A DNA stretch of 64,000 bases. Origin: Betaproteobacteria bacterium (lineage in GTDB: Bacteria; Pseudomonadota; Gammaproteobacteria; Burkholderiales; UBA3065). Below, in pieces: positions 51,678 to 58,722 of the stretch (positions are counted from its first letter, which is position 1; each line of letters starts with the position of its first letter). A model generated the notes under the pieces. That model saw only the letters and a program-made list of their open reading frames with translations, searched no databases and was not told where the DNA came from. The position numbers were made by a program, and so were the translations under genes. The DNA is taken from positions 1 to 64,000 of the forward strand of contig JAIXXL010000027.1 of assembly GCA_027490755.1 (NCBI GenBank). Direction: 5' to 3'.

Positions 51678-52393
51678 AACTCGCCCGTGTTCTGCCGCTC
51701 AAACACCTCTACCGGCGGTTGCGTCGTCGGGGTGCCCGAAGGCGCCTTTGGCGCGGCCGTACCTGCAGCCGGTTTGCCGGTGCCCGCCGGTCTCGGACCC
51801 GCATTGGCAGCGTTGCCAGACTTGATTTGGCCTGCAGCATTCTGGGTAAGACAGGACTGCCCGATGACGGAGTAGGCCGTCTTGCGACCGCCTTTCTCAG
51901 CCACGCCGTCTGCAAGGGTCACTGCTCCCGTAAGGATCTGATTGGCTTCACGCGTAACGAACGTCTGGATCGAAGAAGCAAAGTTGCTGCTCTCCACTCC
52001 GTCGACGGAAGACTCCTCCAGGAGCTCCTTCGAAGCCTCCTTGGACTTGATGCCAACCTCAAGAAACTCGGCCAGTCGCTTGTAAGCCTGATTCTCTGCA
52101 CGGCGCAGAGCCCCCTCGAGCGAAACAGCAGAGTTGGCGATAACAGGCGCCTCCCCTTTGCAGCGAACTGCCAGACAACCCTCGCCACCCTTGCTGGCTA
52201 CCAGTTTGCAGCCGCGTGGATCACCGCCAGCTTTGAACGTGGCTTCGATGACGCCGTCATTCGGCTTGTTCGGCTGATTCCACTCCGAATAGATCTTGTC
52301 CGATATGTCCGGGACCGCTGCCGATTCGGCAAACGAGACGGGTGATGCCAACGTGACGAGCGCAGCAAGCGGCACAGGGATCCACAACTTCAT
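51674..52393 (-). CDS. Exported protein, possible LPP20-related (operon gene 2)
   Basis: A protein of 239 aa with a Sec signal (PLAALVTLASPVSFAES). Four Cys sit in a compact region (GCKLV, GCLAVRC) with another later (GQSCLTQ). A central helical region (SLEGALRRAENQAYKRLAEFL) recalls the Ala-rich helix of LPP20-type proteins, though this is weak. A Pro/Thr/Gly-rich tail (about 195-230) looks disordered. The start overlaps the stop of the FlgT-like gene by 4 nt. Confidence 0.6.
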   Translation of the reverse strand: MKLWIPVPLAALVTLASPVSFAESAAVPDISDKIYSEWNQPNKPNDGVIEATFKAGGDPRGCKLVASKGGEGCLAVRCKGEAPVIANSAVSLEGALRRAENQAYKRLAEFLEVGIKSKEASKELLEESSVDGVESSNFASSIQTFVTREANQILTGAVTLADGVAEKGGRKTAYSVIGQSCLTQNAAGQIKSGNAANAGPRPAGTGKPAAGTAAPKAPSGTPTTQPPVEVFERQNTGEF

Positions 52394-53574
52394 TTGTCAC
52401 CTCCGAGGAAATCGTCAATGTTCTTTTCGACTGCGTTTTGCTGCTGAGCGTCCTCCGCTCGGCGTACCAGGCTCCCGACAGGAGCCTTCAAGGGATCGCC
52501 AGTGTCGATTCTCACCACAGATACAAGGGGGGCCGTTCTTACGACCTTGCCACTACCCACCGGCACTTCCAACTGGCCACGTTTTTCGCCGGTGTTGGGG
52601 TCTTTGAGCGAACCGCCAAGTGCAAAGACCTGAACAGCTTCCCCCACGCCGAACCGGCTCTCGCCGGCGTCGATGGTCAGTTCTTGGCCCGCCACGCCGA
52701 TCACGGAGGCAGGAAAGCCGTAATCGACCATCGTCGAGGCCATCATCACGCCAAGACGTCGTGCACTAGCACCGAGGTCGTTTTTCGAGTTCCCGAGCAG
52801 AGCGAGACTCGAGGTCTTCGAATAGCGAACCTGCCCGGTCGAATAGTCGAGCAGGGTGATGTTTCCGGCGATACGGCCTGATGCCCCTGACGCCCTGTTG
52901 GCCCCAACAAGCACCAAGAAATCTGCAGCCGGTGCAACACCGACGCGCGCCATCTCCTCGACTGGTGTCAGTCCCTCGCGAATGCGCGCAAACTCGCGCT
53001 CCGAAGCCTCCGTCTGGCGCCGGTCAAGAACTGCGAACTTGCGAGTGCCTACAAGAAACTCTTCGACAGCCGCCCGGGTTGGGACGGTCAAGGCCGGGTC
53101 GCCGTCCGCGCCTTGAGCCACGGCGACTCGCATCCTGGCCAATTGCGCGCTTTTTTTCAGGACAGGCACTTGAACGTCAAGTACTGCCTTGACCAGACCG
53201 CTCGACCGGTCTGCGCCCATCGAGACAACTGAGTAGGCTTTTATCGCGCCCTTGGTCCGAGATTCGATCTGGTCGATCACCGTGGCCTTGAAGTTGCTCA
53301 CCGCCTGGTTGCCAGACGCGGACTCGTCAAGACGCTCACTCGTTGAGAGCACCGACTTCACGTGTACCCCGTTGACTTGGCCAACTGCCCTGGCAAGTGC
53401 GTTGTCGGTGGCTTTGACCTCCGATTGCCCGACGCCAATCGAGCGAACCGTGACGAAGGAGATTCCTTCAGAGGATGCCTGCGGGCTCAGCAGAAAAAGA
53501 TTGGTCGCGATGAGGAGACGCGCAAACCATGTGCCTGCGAAAAACAAGATTCCCTGTACATGTAGGCGAGACAT
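52390..53574 (-). CDS. CsgG/FlgT-like three-domain envelope protein (operon gene 1)
   Basis: A protein of 394 aa with an N-terminal hydrophobic signal (LLIATNLFLLSPQAS). Three regions follow the order seen in FlgT: an N-domain (IGVGQS...NALARAVGQVNGVHV, about 40-140), a CsgG/FlgT-M-like middle domain (EEFLVGTRKFAVLDRRQ, ADFLVLVGANR, about 150-295), and an SH3-like C-domain (LTIDAGESRFGVGEAVQVF, DPNTGEKRG, about 300-370). CsgG-type proteins build outer-membrane rings or pores, and FlgT decorates the flagellar basal body. No flagellar or curli genes are nearby, so this is probably a separate system. It is the first gene of the operon. Confidence 0.72.
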   Translation of the reverse strand: MSRLHVQGILFFAGTWFARLLIATNLFLLSPQASSEGISFVTVRSIGVGQSEVKATDNALARAVGQVNGVHVKSVLSTSERLDESASGNQAVSNFKATVIDQIESRTKGAIKAYSVVSMGADRSSGLVKAVLDVQVPVLKKSAQLARMRVAVAQGADGDPALTVPTRAAVEEFLVGTRKFAVLDRRQTEASEREFARIREGLTPVEEMARVGVAPAADFLVLVGANRASGASGRIAGNITLLDYSTGQVRYSKTSSLALLGNSKNDLGASARRLGVMMASTMVDYGFPASVIGVAGQELTIDAGESRFGVGEAVQVFALGGSLKDPNTGEKRGQLEVPVGSGKVVRTAPLVSVVRIDTGDPLKAPVGSLVRRAEDAQQQNAVEKNIDDFLGGDK

Positions 53575-53691
53575 GTCCGGCCCTTACGGAGGTTGCGAGT
53601 GTCCTGATTTCGAAACGGGCTGCAGGGGACCATAGCATACTCAGCAATCCAGCATGCCCGGGGGCAGCCAGGCTTTCGCGCACAGAGAGTT

Positions 53692-54203
53692 TTGTTCAAA
53701 AAGAATTTTTTAGTCCGGCAGATCAAGGCCATCGGCCAGAACGCGGCGCTGCTCGGCGACACAGACGACCTCGAGTCCTTCCTGTTCGAGACGCCGCGCC
53801 AGGCGTTGGTGGCTATCAGTGCGAACCTGCGCCGTGTGGTCGACAGCCGCTGCTTCTACTGCGGCGGACACGTGCACGAGGCCGATGTCGACCATTTCGT
53901 GCCCTTCTCGCTGTACCCGCGTGACCTCATCCACAACTTTGTCTTCGCTCACACCACGTGCAACAGGAGCAAGTCAGACACGCTCGCAGCGCTAATGCAT
54001 GTGGAGAACTGGCGCGCGTACATCGACCGCCACGACGATGATCTGCGCAAGATCGCACTCACTGTCGGCCGGCCAGCGGACCTGACCGGCAGTCTGGCGG
54101 CGCGCGTTGGGGGTACGGCAACGCGCTGAGTGGCGGTGCGCAGGCGTGGCTGCGCTCGGCCCAGTACACCCCGGTGACGCGGGAGTACCTGGCGGCGCTG
54201 TGA
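53692..54203 (+). pseudogene. HNH endonuclease remnant, 5'-truncated and frameshifted
   Basis: The frame encodes only the C-terminal half of a predicted HNH endonuclease. The zinc/HNH core is CFYCGGHVHEADVDHFVPF...HNFVFAH..CNRSKSDT (about residues 54-97). Homologues carry a longer N-terminal half, which is missing here; the sequence breaks off where the exported-protein operon begins. After SLAARV the frame runs into TGA at 54129, but the +1 frame continues RWGYGNALSGGAQAWLRS...REYLAAL to a stop at 54203, matching the normal C-terminus. A single-base change in a GC run near 54105 explains this. Confidence 0.82.
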
Positions 54204-54229
54204 GTGGTTTAGGCGGTTTGGGCGATGCG
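54152..54229. repeat. Direct repeat, left copy (3' end of the HNH gene)
   Basis: This stretch, GCGCTCGGCCCAGTACACCC onward through CTGGCGGCGCTG and on to GGCGATGCG, recurs in slightly degenerate form at 54836-54904. The two copies bracket brnT-brnA. Confidence 0.75.
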
Positions 54230-54254
54230 GGACGAGGGCTTGTTAGCCGAATAT

Positions 54255-54273
54255 GGGGTCAGTACGAGACCCC
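54255..54273. promoter_or_regulatory. Palindrome before brnT, possible BrnA operator
   Basis: GGGGTC-N7-GACCCC, 28 nt before the brnT start, with further symmetry outside (ATAT...ATAT). BrnA antitoxins bind DNA through a ribbon-helix-helix domain and repress their own promoter, so this is a natural candidate site. Confidence 0.5.
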
Positions 54274-54300
54274 TTGTCCATATTTCCCGTAACCACAATA

Positions 54301-54585
54301 ATGGCCTTTGCAATCGAGTTCGATCAGTCCAAGCGGCTGACCACCCTGCTCGAGCGCGGTCTGGATTTTGCGCGGGCGGCAGAAGCCTTCTCGGGGCGTC
54401 ATTTCACCGATCAGGATGAGCGCCGCGACTACTCCGAGCCCCGGTTCATCACCATCGGGACTCTGGACGGATTCGCCGTGGTGATGGTCTGGACGCCCCG
54501 CGGCGGTGCCCGCCGCATCATCAGCATGAGGAAGGCAAATGAGCGAGAACGAGAGCGTTACCGGGCGGCCCTGGGTCGACCCTGA
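54301..54585 (+). CDS. brnT: BrnT family ribonuclease toxin
   Basis: RelE-fold toxin of 94 aa. The BrnT pattern is clear: FDQSKRL near the start, ALxLGERGLDF-like LLERGLDF, then ERRDYSEPRFITIGTLDG and RRIISMRKANERERERY at the end. The ATG at 54301 is used; an upstream GTG lies in the leader. It overlaps brnA by 47 nt. It is predicted to cleave RNA and arrest growth unless bound by BrnA. Confidence 0.9.
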   Translation: MAFAIEFDQSKRLTTLLERGLDFARAAEAFSGRHFTDQDERRDYSEPRFITIGTLDGFAVVMVWTPRGGARRIISMRKANERERERYRAALGRP

Positions 54586-54811
54586 CGATGCGCCCGAGCT
54601 CACTGAGGAGTTCTTTGAGCGGGCCGACGAATACAACGGTGAACGGGTCGTCCGGCGAGGCAGACGGCCGGCCGCAGTGACCAAGGTCGCGGTCACCGTG
54701 CGCTACGACGCCGATGTGATCGCCGCCTTCCGTGCCATGGGGAAGGGCTGGCAGACGCAGATGAACGATGCGCTGAGGGAGTGGCTAGCGAAACGGGAAG
54801 AGCGCCGGTAG
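54539..54811 (+). CDS. brnA: BrnA family antitoxin (ribbon-helix-helix)
   Basis: Antitoxin of 90 aa. The N-terminal half (PELTEEFFERADEY) wraps the toxin, and the C-terminal half (KVAVTVRYDADVIAAFRA...WQTQMNDALREWL) is a typical BrnA DNA-binding domain. Toxin-first order and long overlap match the family. Confidence 0.9.
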   Translation: MSENESVTGRPWVDPDDAPELTEEFFERADEYNGERVVRRGRRPAAVTKVAVTVRYDADVIAAFRAMGKGWQTQMNDALREWLAKREERR

Positions 54812-54835
54812 CGGTATCGATCGGTCATCCTAGTC

Positions 54836-54904
54836 GCGCTCAGCCCAGTACACCCTTACGACGCCGGAGTACCTGGCGGCGCTGTAGGTGGTTCAGCCGA
54901 TGCG
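54836..54904. repeat. Direct repeat, right copy (HNH 3' end)
   Basis: Degenerate second copy of 54152-54229: CCCAGTACACCC, GGAGTACCTGGCGGCGCTGT and GCCGATGCG are shared in order. It has no coding context of its own, and the 167 bp that follow, up to the XRE stop, hold nothing I recognise. Confidence 0.75.
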
Positions 54905-55071
54905 CCATCGCTGTCTCTGGTAGACCATCCGGGCGCCCTTGTCTTTTCCTCGCCCGAGAGACGCAGCCTGTCCAGGCAACTATGCCGCACCTCACCAAGA
55001 CCGCCATGGCCCAGCGGATGCGCCCCAGCCGCGCCCAGCCGCGTAACGGCTGCTTGCCCGAGCGAATCGCC

Positions 55072-55722
55072 TCAAACCACAAGAACCTCCAACCCTACAT
55101 CCAGCGCCTTCGCCAGTCGGGCCAGGGTGGCGGCGGACCCTGTGCGCTTGCCATGCTCGATCTGGCTGACATAAGGCTTGCTCACGCCAGCCGCGTCAGC
55201 GAGTGCCTGGAGGGTCATGCCACGTAACTCTCGCCAGGCTCTCAGCGGGGTTGCGCCTTCAACGATCGCGTAAACCACAGCCGACGGAAACCTCGCACCA
55301 TCATCCTCAGCCTTGGCCCGGTCGTAGGCCGCGACATCCTGGGCATCTTCCACGGCATCGCGCACCCGCCCCCAAAGGGAAGCAGGCAGCACGTAGAAAG
55401 CGGGCTTGCCATCCTCTTCGATCACCCGGATCTGTTCGATCGCCACGATATCGCTCATCTGTAAATACCCCCTCGAAACACCCCCTCGCGAGCCGATCTG
55501 CAGCACACGTACCAAAACACGCCCGGCATCGATAACGAAGATCACGCGCCAATCCCCCACACGCAGCCTGTAGCCCGGACGACCCACCAACGCCTTCACG
55601 TTTTGTGACTCGGCAGGTGCCAGCGCCATCTCATCGATCTTGGCCCGAATCAACTCGCGCGCCGGCCGCGGCAACCGGATAAGGGCCCTCAAGGCATCGC
55701 GGGAGTATTCAACAGAGTACAA
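55072..55722 (-). CDS. RelE-type toxin fused in frame to its XRE antitoxin
   Basis: A 216-aa frame from a TTG at 55722. Residues 1-88 are a RelE/ParE-superfamily toxin (YSVEYSRDALRALIRLP, GYRLRVGDWRVIFVID, LVRVLQIGSRGG). Residues 89-216, starting at the internal ATG 55458, are a complete antitoxin with an XRE helix-turn-helix (MTLQALADAAGVSKPYVSQIE, about 168-188). These are normally two overlapping genes. A 13-bp tandem duplication at the junction removes the toxin stop and joins the frames. The antitoxin could still be made alone, since GAGGGGG precedes its ATG. Whether the fused toxin is active is unknown. Confidence 0.88.
   Translation of the reverse strand: MYSVEYSRDALRALIRLPRPARELIRAKIDEMALAPAESQNVKALVGRPGYRLRVGDWRVIFVIDAGRVLVRVLQIGSRGGVSRGYLQMSDIVAIEQIRVIEEDGKPAFYVLPASLWGRVRDAVEDAQDVAAYDRAKAEDDGARFPSAVVYAIVEGATPLRAWRELRGMTLQALADAAGVSKPYVSQIEHGKRTGSAATLARLAKALDVGLEVLVV
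55463..55488. repeat. 13-bp tandem duplication at the toxin-antitoxin junction
   Basis: On the minus strand the two units are CGAGGGGGTGTTT and CGAGGGGGTATTT, back to back, with one mismatch. Removing one unit gives a toxin ending ...GSRGGIYR with TGA overlapping the antitoxin ATG, the standard arrangement. Confidence 0.9.
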
Positions 55723-55729
55723 ACTCGCA

Positions 55730-55760
55730 CCCGAATGTTAGCTAATAGTTAACTCTCGGG
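55730..55760. promoter_or_regulatory. Extended palindrome upstream of the RelE-XRE locus, likely autoregulatory operator
   Basis: Arms CCCGAATGTTAGCTA and TAGTTAACTCTCGGG (12 of 15 symmetric) around one central base, 8 nt before the toxin start. XRE antitoxins usually bind such a site to repress their own operon. Confidence 0.65.
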
Positions 55761-55904
55761 CAACGTGCACTCGGGCCCAATCAGGCCGCGGCCCTCTGCC
55801 AAAGTCTGGTTCGTGAAGGGCGCAAGCGGAATCCGGCAGATGGCCGAAATCGCGACAGCCGGCGCTTTTTGCGGCATGGCGCCGCGCCCTCCGGTGACGG
55901 ATCA

Positions 55905-55972
55905 CCTGGAGGCAACCCGAGCATTGCCTCCGGGATCAGGAGCAGAATCGAGGGCGGGACCCTCGGTGGAGG
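55905..55972 (+). promoter_or_regulatory. Structured leader of the small Cys-rich gene
   Basis: Two hairpins precede the ribosome site: GGAGGCAA-N8-TTGCCTCC (55908-55931, extendable to about 11 pairs) and CGAGGG-N5-CCCTCG (55949-55954/55960-55965). The second ends on the first base of the GGTGGAGG Shine-Dalgarno (55965-55972). The rest of the 218-bp gap back to the TA operator shows nothing else clear. No known riboswitch class was recognised. Confidence 0.5.
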
Positions 55973-55978
55973 TTTTGC

Positions 55979-56221
55979 GTGGACATCACAAAATCACTCG
56001 CCACCGCCGTCGGAGCCTTGACTGGCCTTATCGCCTCCGCCGCCATCGCCGCCCCACCCGCCGCACCGCTGGCCAAGGACGGCTCGTGCCCGACCGGCTA
56101 CTACTCGAGCGGCAACTACTGCCTCGCCAGCTCGGACAGCAACCGGCTGGCCATCCCCAAACGTGGCTCCTGCCCCTCGGGGTACTACAGCAGCGGCAAT
56201 TACTGCGTGAGCAGTCGTTAG
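55979..56221 (+). CDS. Small secreted protein with duplicated CPxGYYSSGNYC motif
   Basis: An 80-aa protein starting at GTG 55979, after a strong GGTGGAGG. A Sec signal (AVGALTGLIASAAIAA) is followed by two near-identical units, GSCPTGYYSSGNYC and GSCPSGYYSSGNYC, each with two Cys that could form a small disulfide loop. Function is not known. The next gene starts 19 nt later, so the two may be co-transcribed. Confidence 0.75.
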   Translation: MDITKSLATAVGALTGLIASAAIAAPPAAPLAKDGSCPTGYYSSGNYCLASSDSNRLAIPKRGSCPSGYYSSGNYCVSSR

Positions 56222-56240
56222 CCAAGAGGAGACTGCCCAG

Positions 56241-56681
56241 ATGATCCGTGCCGCCTTGCAATGCTTGCTGGTCCTACTTCTGACCGCGACCAGTCTCCAA
56301 GTAGCCGCCGCCGACCCGGCAGCTGACACTCACGCCGCCGAGACCCTGGTCCGCGACCAGATCGCCGCCTTCTCGGCCGACGATGGCGAGCGCGCCTTCT
56401 CCTTCGCCGCGCCCGAGGTGCAGCAGAAGTTCGGCGACGCCGGCCGCTTCATGCAGATGGTCCGCAAGTCCTATCCGGCCGTATACCGGCCCATCTCGCT
56501 GCGCTTCCAGCCAGCCAGCTTCCCCGAGGGCGAGAGCGGCGACGTGATGCTGCAGGGCGTCGAGGTGACGGACGCCGGTGGCGGCTACTGGATGGCCACC
56601 TATCAGATCGAGCGGCAGCCCGGTGGCGAGTGGCGTATCGCCGGCTGCGCGCTGCGGCGCCTGGTCGGCAAAGCCACCTAG
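56241..56681 (+). CDS. DUF4864 domain exported protein
   Basis: A 146-aa protein with a Sec signal (LLVLLLTATSLQVAAA). The mature part matches DUF4864: VRDQIAAFSADDGERAFSFAAPEVQQKFGD and a C-terminal WMATYQIERQPGGEWRIAGC. Function is unknown. It converges on lysA with only 13 nt between stops. Confidence 0.85.
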   Translation: MIRAALQCLLVLLLTATSLQVAAADPAADTHAAETLVRDQIAAFSADDGERAFSFAAPEVQQKFGDAGRFMQMVRKSYPAVYRPISLRFQPASFPEGESGDVMLQGVEVTDAGGGYWMATYQIERQPGGEWRIAGCALRRLVGKAT

Positions 56682-56694
56682 CGCAAGACCCGCC

Positions 56695-57966
56695 TCAACC
56701 GCCCCAGACCCGCTCCCCGGCCATCAGGTGCGCCAGCGTCTCGCGCTCGCGCACCACCTGCACCGTGCGGCCATCGACCATCACCTCGCAGGCGCGCGGC
56801 CGCGAGTTGTAGTTGCTGCTCATGCTCATGCCGTAGGCGCCCGCCGACAAGATGGCCAGCAGGTCGCCCTGCTCCAGAGCCAGCCGCCGGCCGCGCGCCA
56901 GAAAGTCTCCCGACTCGCAGACCGGGCCGACGATGTCCCACTCCAGCGCCTCGCCGGCATGCGGCGCCACCGGCTCCACGCCGTGCCAGGCCTCGTACAG
57001 CGCCGGGCGCATCAGGTCGTTCATGGCGGCATCCACCACCGCAAAGTTCTTGCCCTCGCCGGGCTTCAGAAACTCCACCCGCGTCAGCAGCATGCCGGCG
57101 TTGCCCACCAGCGAACGCCCCGGCTCGACCATCAGCATCTCCGAGCGGCCGGCGAACTTGCGCGTCAGCGCGCCACAGTAGGTGGCCAGATCGATCGGCG
57201 TCTCGTCCGCGTAAACAATGCCCACCCCGCCGCCCAGGTCGATGTGCTCCAGCTCGATGCCCTCACGGTTGAGCCGGTCGACCAGCGCCAGCACCCGGTC
57301 TGCCGCCTCCAGCAGGGGCGAGGCGTCGGTCAGCTGCGAGCCGATGTGGCAGTCGATGCCGGTCACCTCGAGGTAGGGCATGTCGGCCGCGCGCCGGTAC
57401 AGGTCGAACGCGTCGGTGTACGCCACCCCGAACTTGTTCTCCTTGAGACCCGTGGAGATGTAGGGATGCGTCTGCGCATCCACATCCGGGTTGACGCGAA
57501 AAGACACCGGCGCCGCAGCACCGTGCGCCTCGGCCACCTCGTGGATGCGTGCCATCTCGGCGGGCGACTCGATGTTGAAGCACTGGATGTCGGCCTCCAG
57601 CGCCTGCTCGATCTCGGCGCGGGTCTTGCCGACGCCCGAGAACACCACCTTGCCCGGCTCGCCGCCGGCCGCCAGCACGCGCGCCAGTTCGCCGCCCGAG
57701 ACGATGTCGAAGCCGGCACCCAGCTGCGCGAACACGCCGAGGATGGCGAGATTGCTGTTGGCCTTCACCGCGTAGCAGACCTGGTGCGGATGGCCGGCCA
57801 GGGCACGGTCGTAGGCCTCGAAAGCCGCCACCAGCGCCGCGCGCGAATAGACAAAGGTCGGCGTACCGAATCGCGCCGCGATATCGGCCAGCGCGACCTC
57901 GCCGGCAAAGCGCTGGCCGTCGCGCAGCGGGAACCAGGTGTCGGGACGGGCGGACACAGGCATCAT
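56695..57966 (-). CDS. lysA: Diaminopimelate decarboxylase
   Basis: PLP enzyme (423 aa) catalysing the last step of lysine synthesis. CYAVKANSN carries the PLP Lys near residue 62, and the DLGGGVGI and GAYGMSMSSNYN segments are canonical. The ATG at 57966 overlaps the lptM stop. lptM-lysA is a conserved pair. Confidence 0.96.
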   Translation of the reverse strand: MMPVSARPDTWFPLRDGQRFAGEVALADIAARFGTPTFVYSRAALVAAFEAYDRALAGHPHQVCYAVKANSNLAILGVFAQLGAGFDIVSGGELARVLAAGGEPGKVVFSGVGKTRAEIEQALEADIQCFNIESPAEMARIHEVAEAHGAAAPVSFRVNPDVDAQTHPYISTGLKENKFGVAYTDAFDLYRRAADMPYLEVTGIDCHIGSQLTDASPLLEAADRVLALVDRLNREGIELEHIDLGGGVGIVYADETPIDLATYCGALTRKFAGRSEMLMVEPGRSLVGNAGMLLTRVEFLKPGEGKNFAVVDAAMNDLMRPALYEAWHGVEPVAPHAGEALEWDIVGPVCESGDFLARGRRLALEQGDLLAILSAGAYGMSMSSNYNSRPRACEVMVDGRTVQVVRERETLAHLMAGERVWGG

Positions 57967-58073
57967 TGCTCTGCCAACTTCTTGGCCGGCTCCTTGCCGG
58001 GCAGATACAGCGACCCCTTGTAGCCGCAACCGGCCAGCAAGAACAGCATCATCAGAACCCCGACGACCCTCAA
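57963..58073 (-). CDS. lptM: LptM-type small lipoprotein (YifL-like)
   Basis: A lipoprotein of 36-41 aa with lipobox LLAGC, then GYKGSLYLPGKEPAKK, the pattern of LptM, which assists LptD maturation in E. coli. Two starts are possible. ATG 58088 overlaps the start codon of the divergent cyaY gene, while TTG 58073 has GGGAG about 8 nt upstream and gives a compact signal; TTG is preferred. Confidence 0.85.
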   Translation of the reverse strand: MRVVGVLMMLFLLAGCGYKGSLYLPGKEPAKKLAEQ

Positions 58074-58086
58074 TTCAGTTGCTCCC

Positions 58087-58410
58087 ATGTCATCCAACGT
58101 ACTCGACGAATCCGCCTTCCACCAGCTTGCCGATCAGACCTTTGCCCGCATCGAGAACCTGCTCGACGACGCCGGGCTCGACCTGGAGACCACCGGCGGC
58201 GTGCTCACCGTCGAGATGGACGACGGCAGCAAGCTGATCCTCAACCGCCAGCCACCCGTGCGGGAGATCTGGCTCGCCGCGCGCAGCGGCGGCTACCACT
58301 TTGGCTGGGACGGCAGCCGCTGGTTCTCGCGACGCGAGGACACCTCTCTCGACGACATGCTGCGGCGCTGCATCGTCGAGCAGGGCGGGCCGTCGCTGCC
58401 GACCGGCTGA
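58087..58410 (+). CDS. cyaY: Iron donor protein CyaY (frataxin homologue)
   Basis: A 107-aa frataxin-fold protein that modulates iron-sulfur cluster assembly. The acidic N-terminal helix (ESAFHQLADQTFARIENLLDDA) and the beta sheet with the GGYHFGWDGSRWF strand are typical. Its ATG overlaps the ATG of the longer lptM reading on the other strand. Confidence 0.94.
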   Translation: MSSNVLDESAFHQLADQTFARIENLLDDAGLDLETTGGVLTVEMDDGSKLILNRQPPVREIWLAARSGGYHFGWDGSRWFSRREDTSLDDMLRRCIVEQGGPSLPTG

Positions 58411-58427
58411 GCAGGCAGCGCCCCGTC

Positions 58428-58592
58428 TTAAAGCTCGACCAGCTCGAACTCGTCCTTGCGGGCACCGCATTCGGGGCAGGTCCAGTTGGGCGGCACGTCC
58501 TCCCAGCGGGTGCCCGGCGCGATACCCTCGTCGGGCACGCCCTTGGCTTCGTCGTAGATCCAGCCGCAAATCACACACATGTAGGTCTTCAT
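58428..58592 (-). CDS. Rubredoxin
   Basis: A 54-aa electron-transfer protein. Iron is bound by CVICG and CPECG, 33 residues apart as usual. It diverges from thiD and converges on cyaY. Confidence 0.96.
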   Translation of the reverse strand: MKTYMCVICGWIYDEAKGVPDEGIAPGTRWEDVPPNWTCPECGARKDEFELVEL

Positions 58593-58722
58593 GAACCGCC
58601 TTTCTCTGTGGACACCCGCCGAGCCGCGGCTCGCCGGCATGTATAAACTGACTGATTCTAACGTGCCCGAACGCACGGCACCGGCGCCCTGACACTTCGG
58701 CACCGGGCCAACGCCCAGACCC

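Noticed and set aside
52390-53574. Calling the first operon gene a true flagellar FlgT or curli CsgG
   Set aside because: The domain order is FlgT-like, but the lipobox typical of CsgG is absent and no flagellar or curli genes are near. The specific name would overstate the evidence.
53640-54900. Insertion sequence carrying the TA and exported-protein genes
   Set aside because: No transposase, integrase or terminal inverted repeat was found between 46.4 and 56.2 kb. Only the HNH-derived direct repeats mark past recombination.
58593-58722. Possible second TPP riboswitch before thiD
   Set aside because: None of the THI-box landmarks (CTGAGA, GAACCTGAT, GGCGNAGGGAA) is present. Only a short GC palindrome at 58620-58633 was found.
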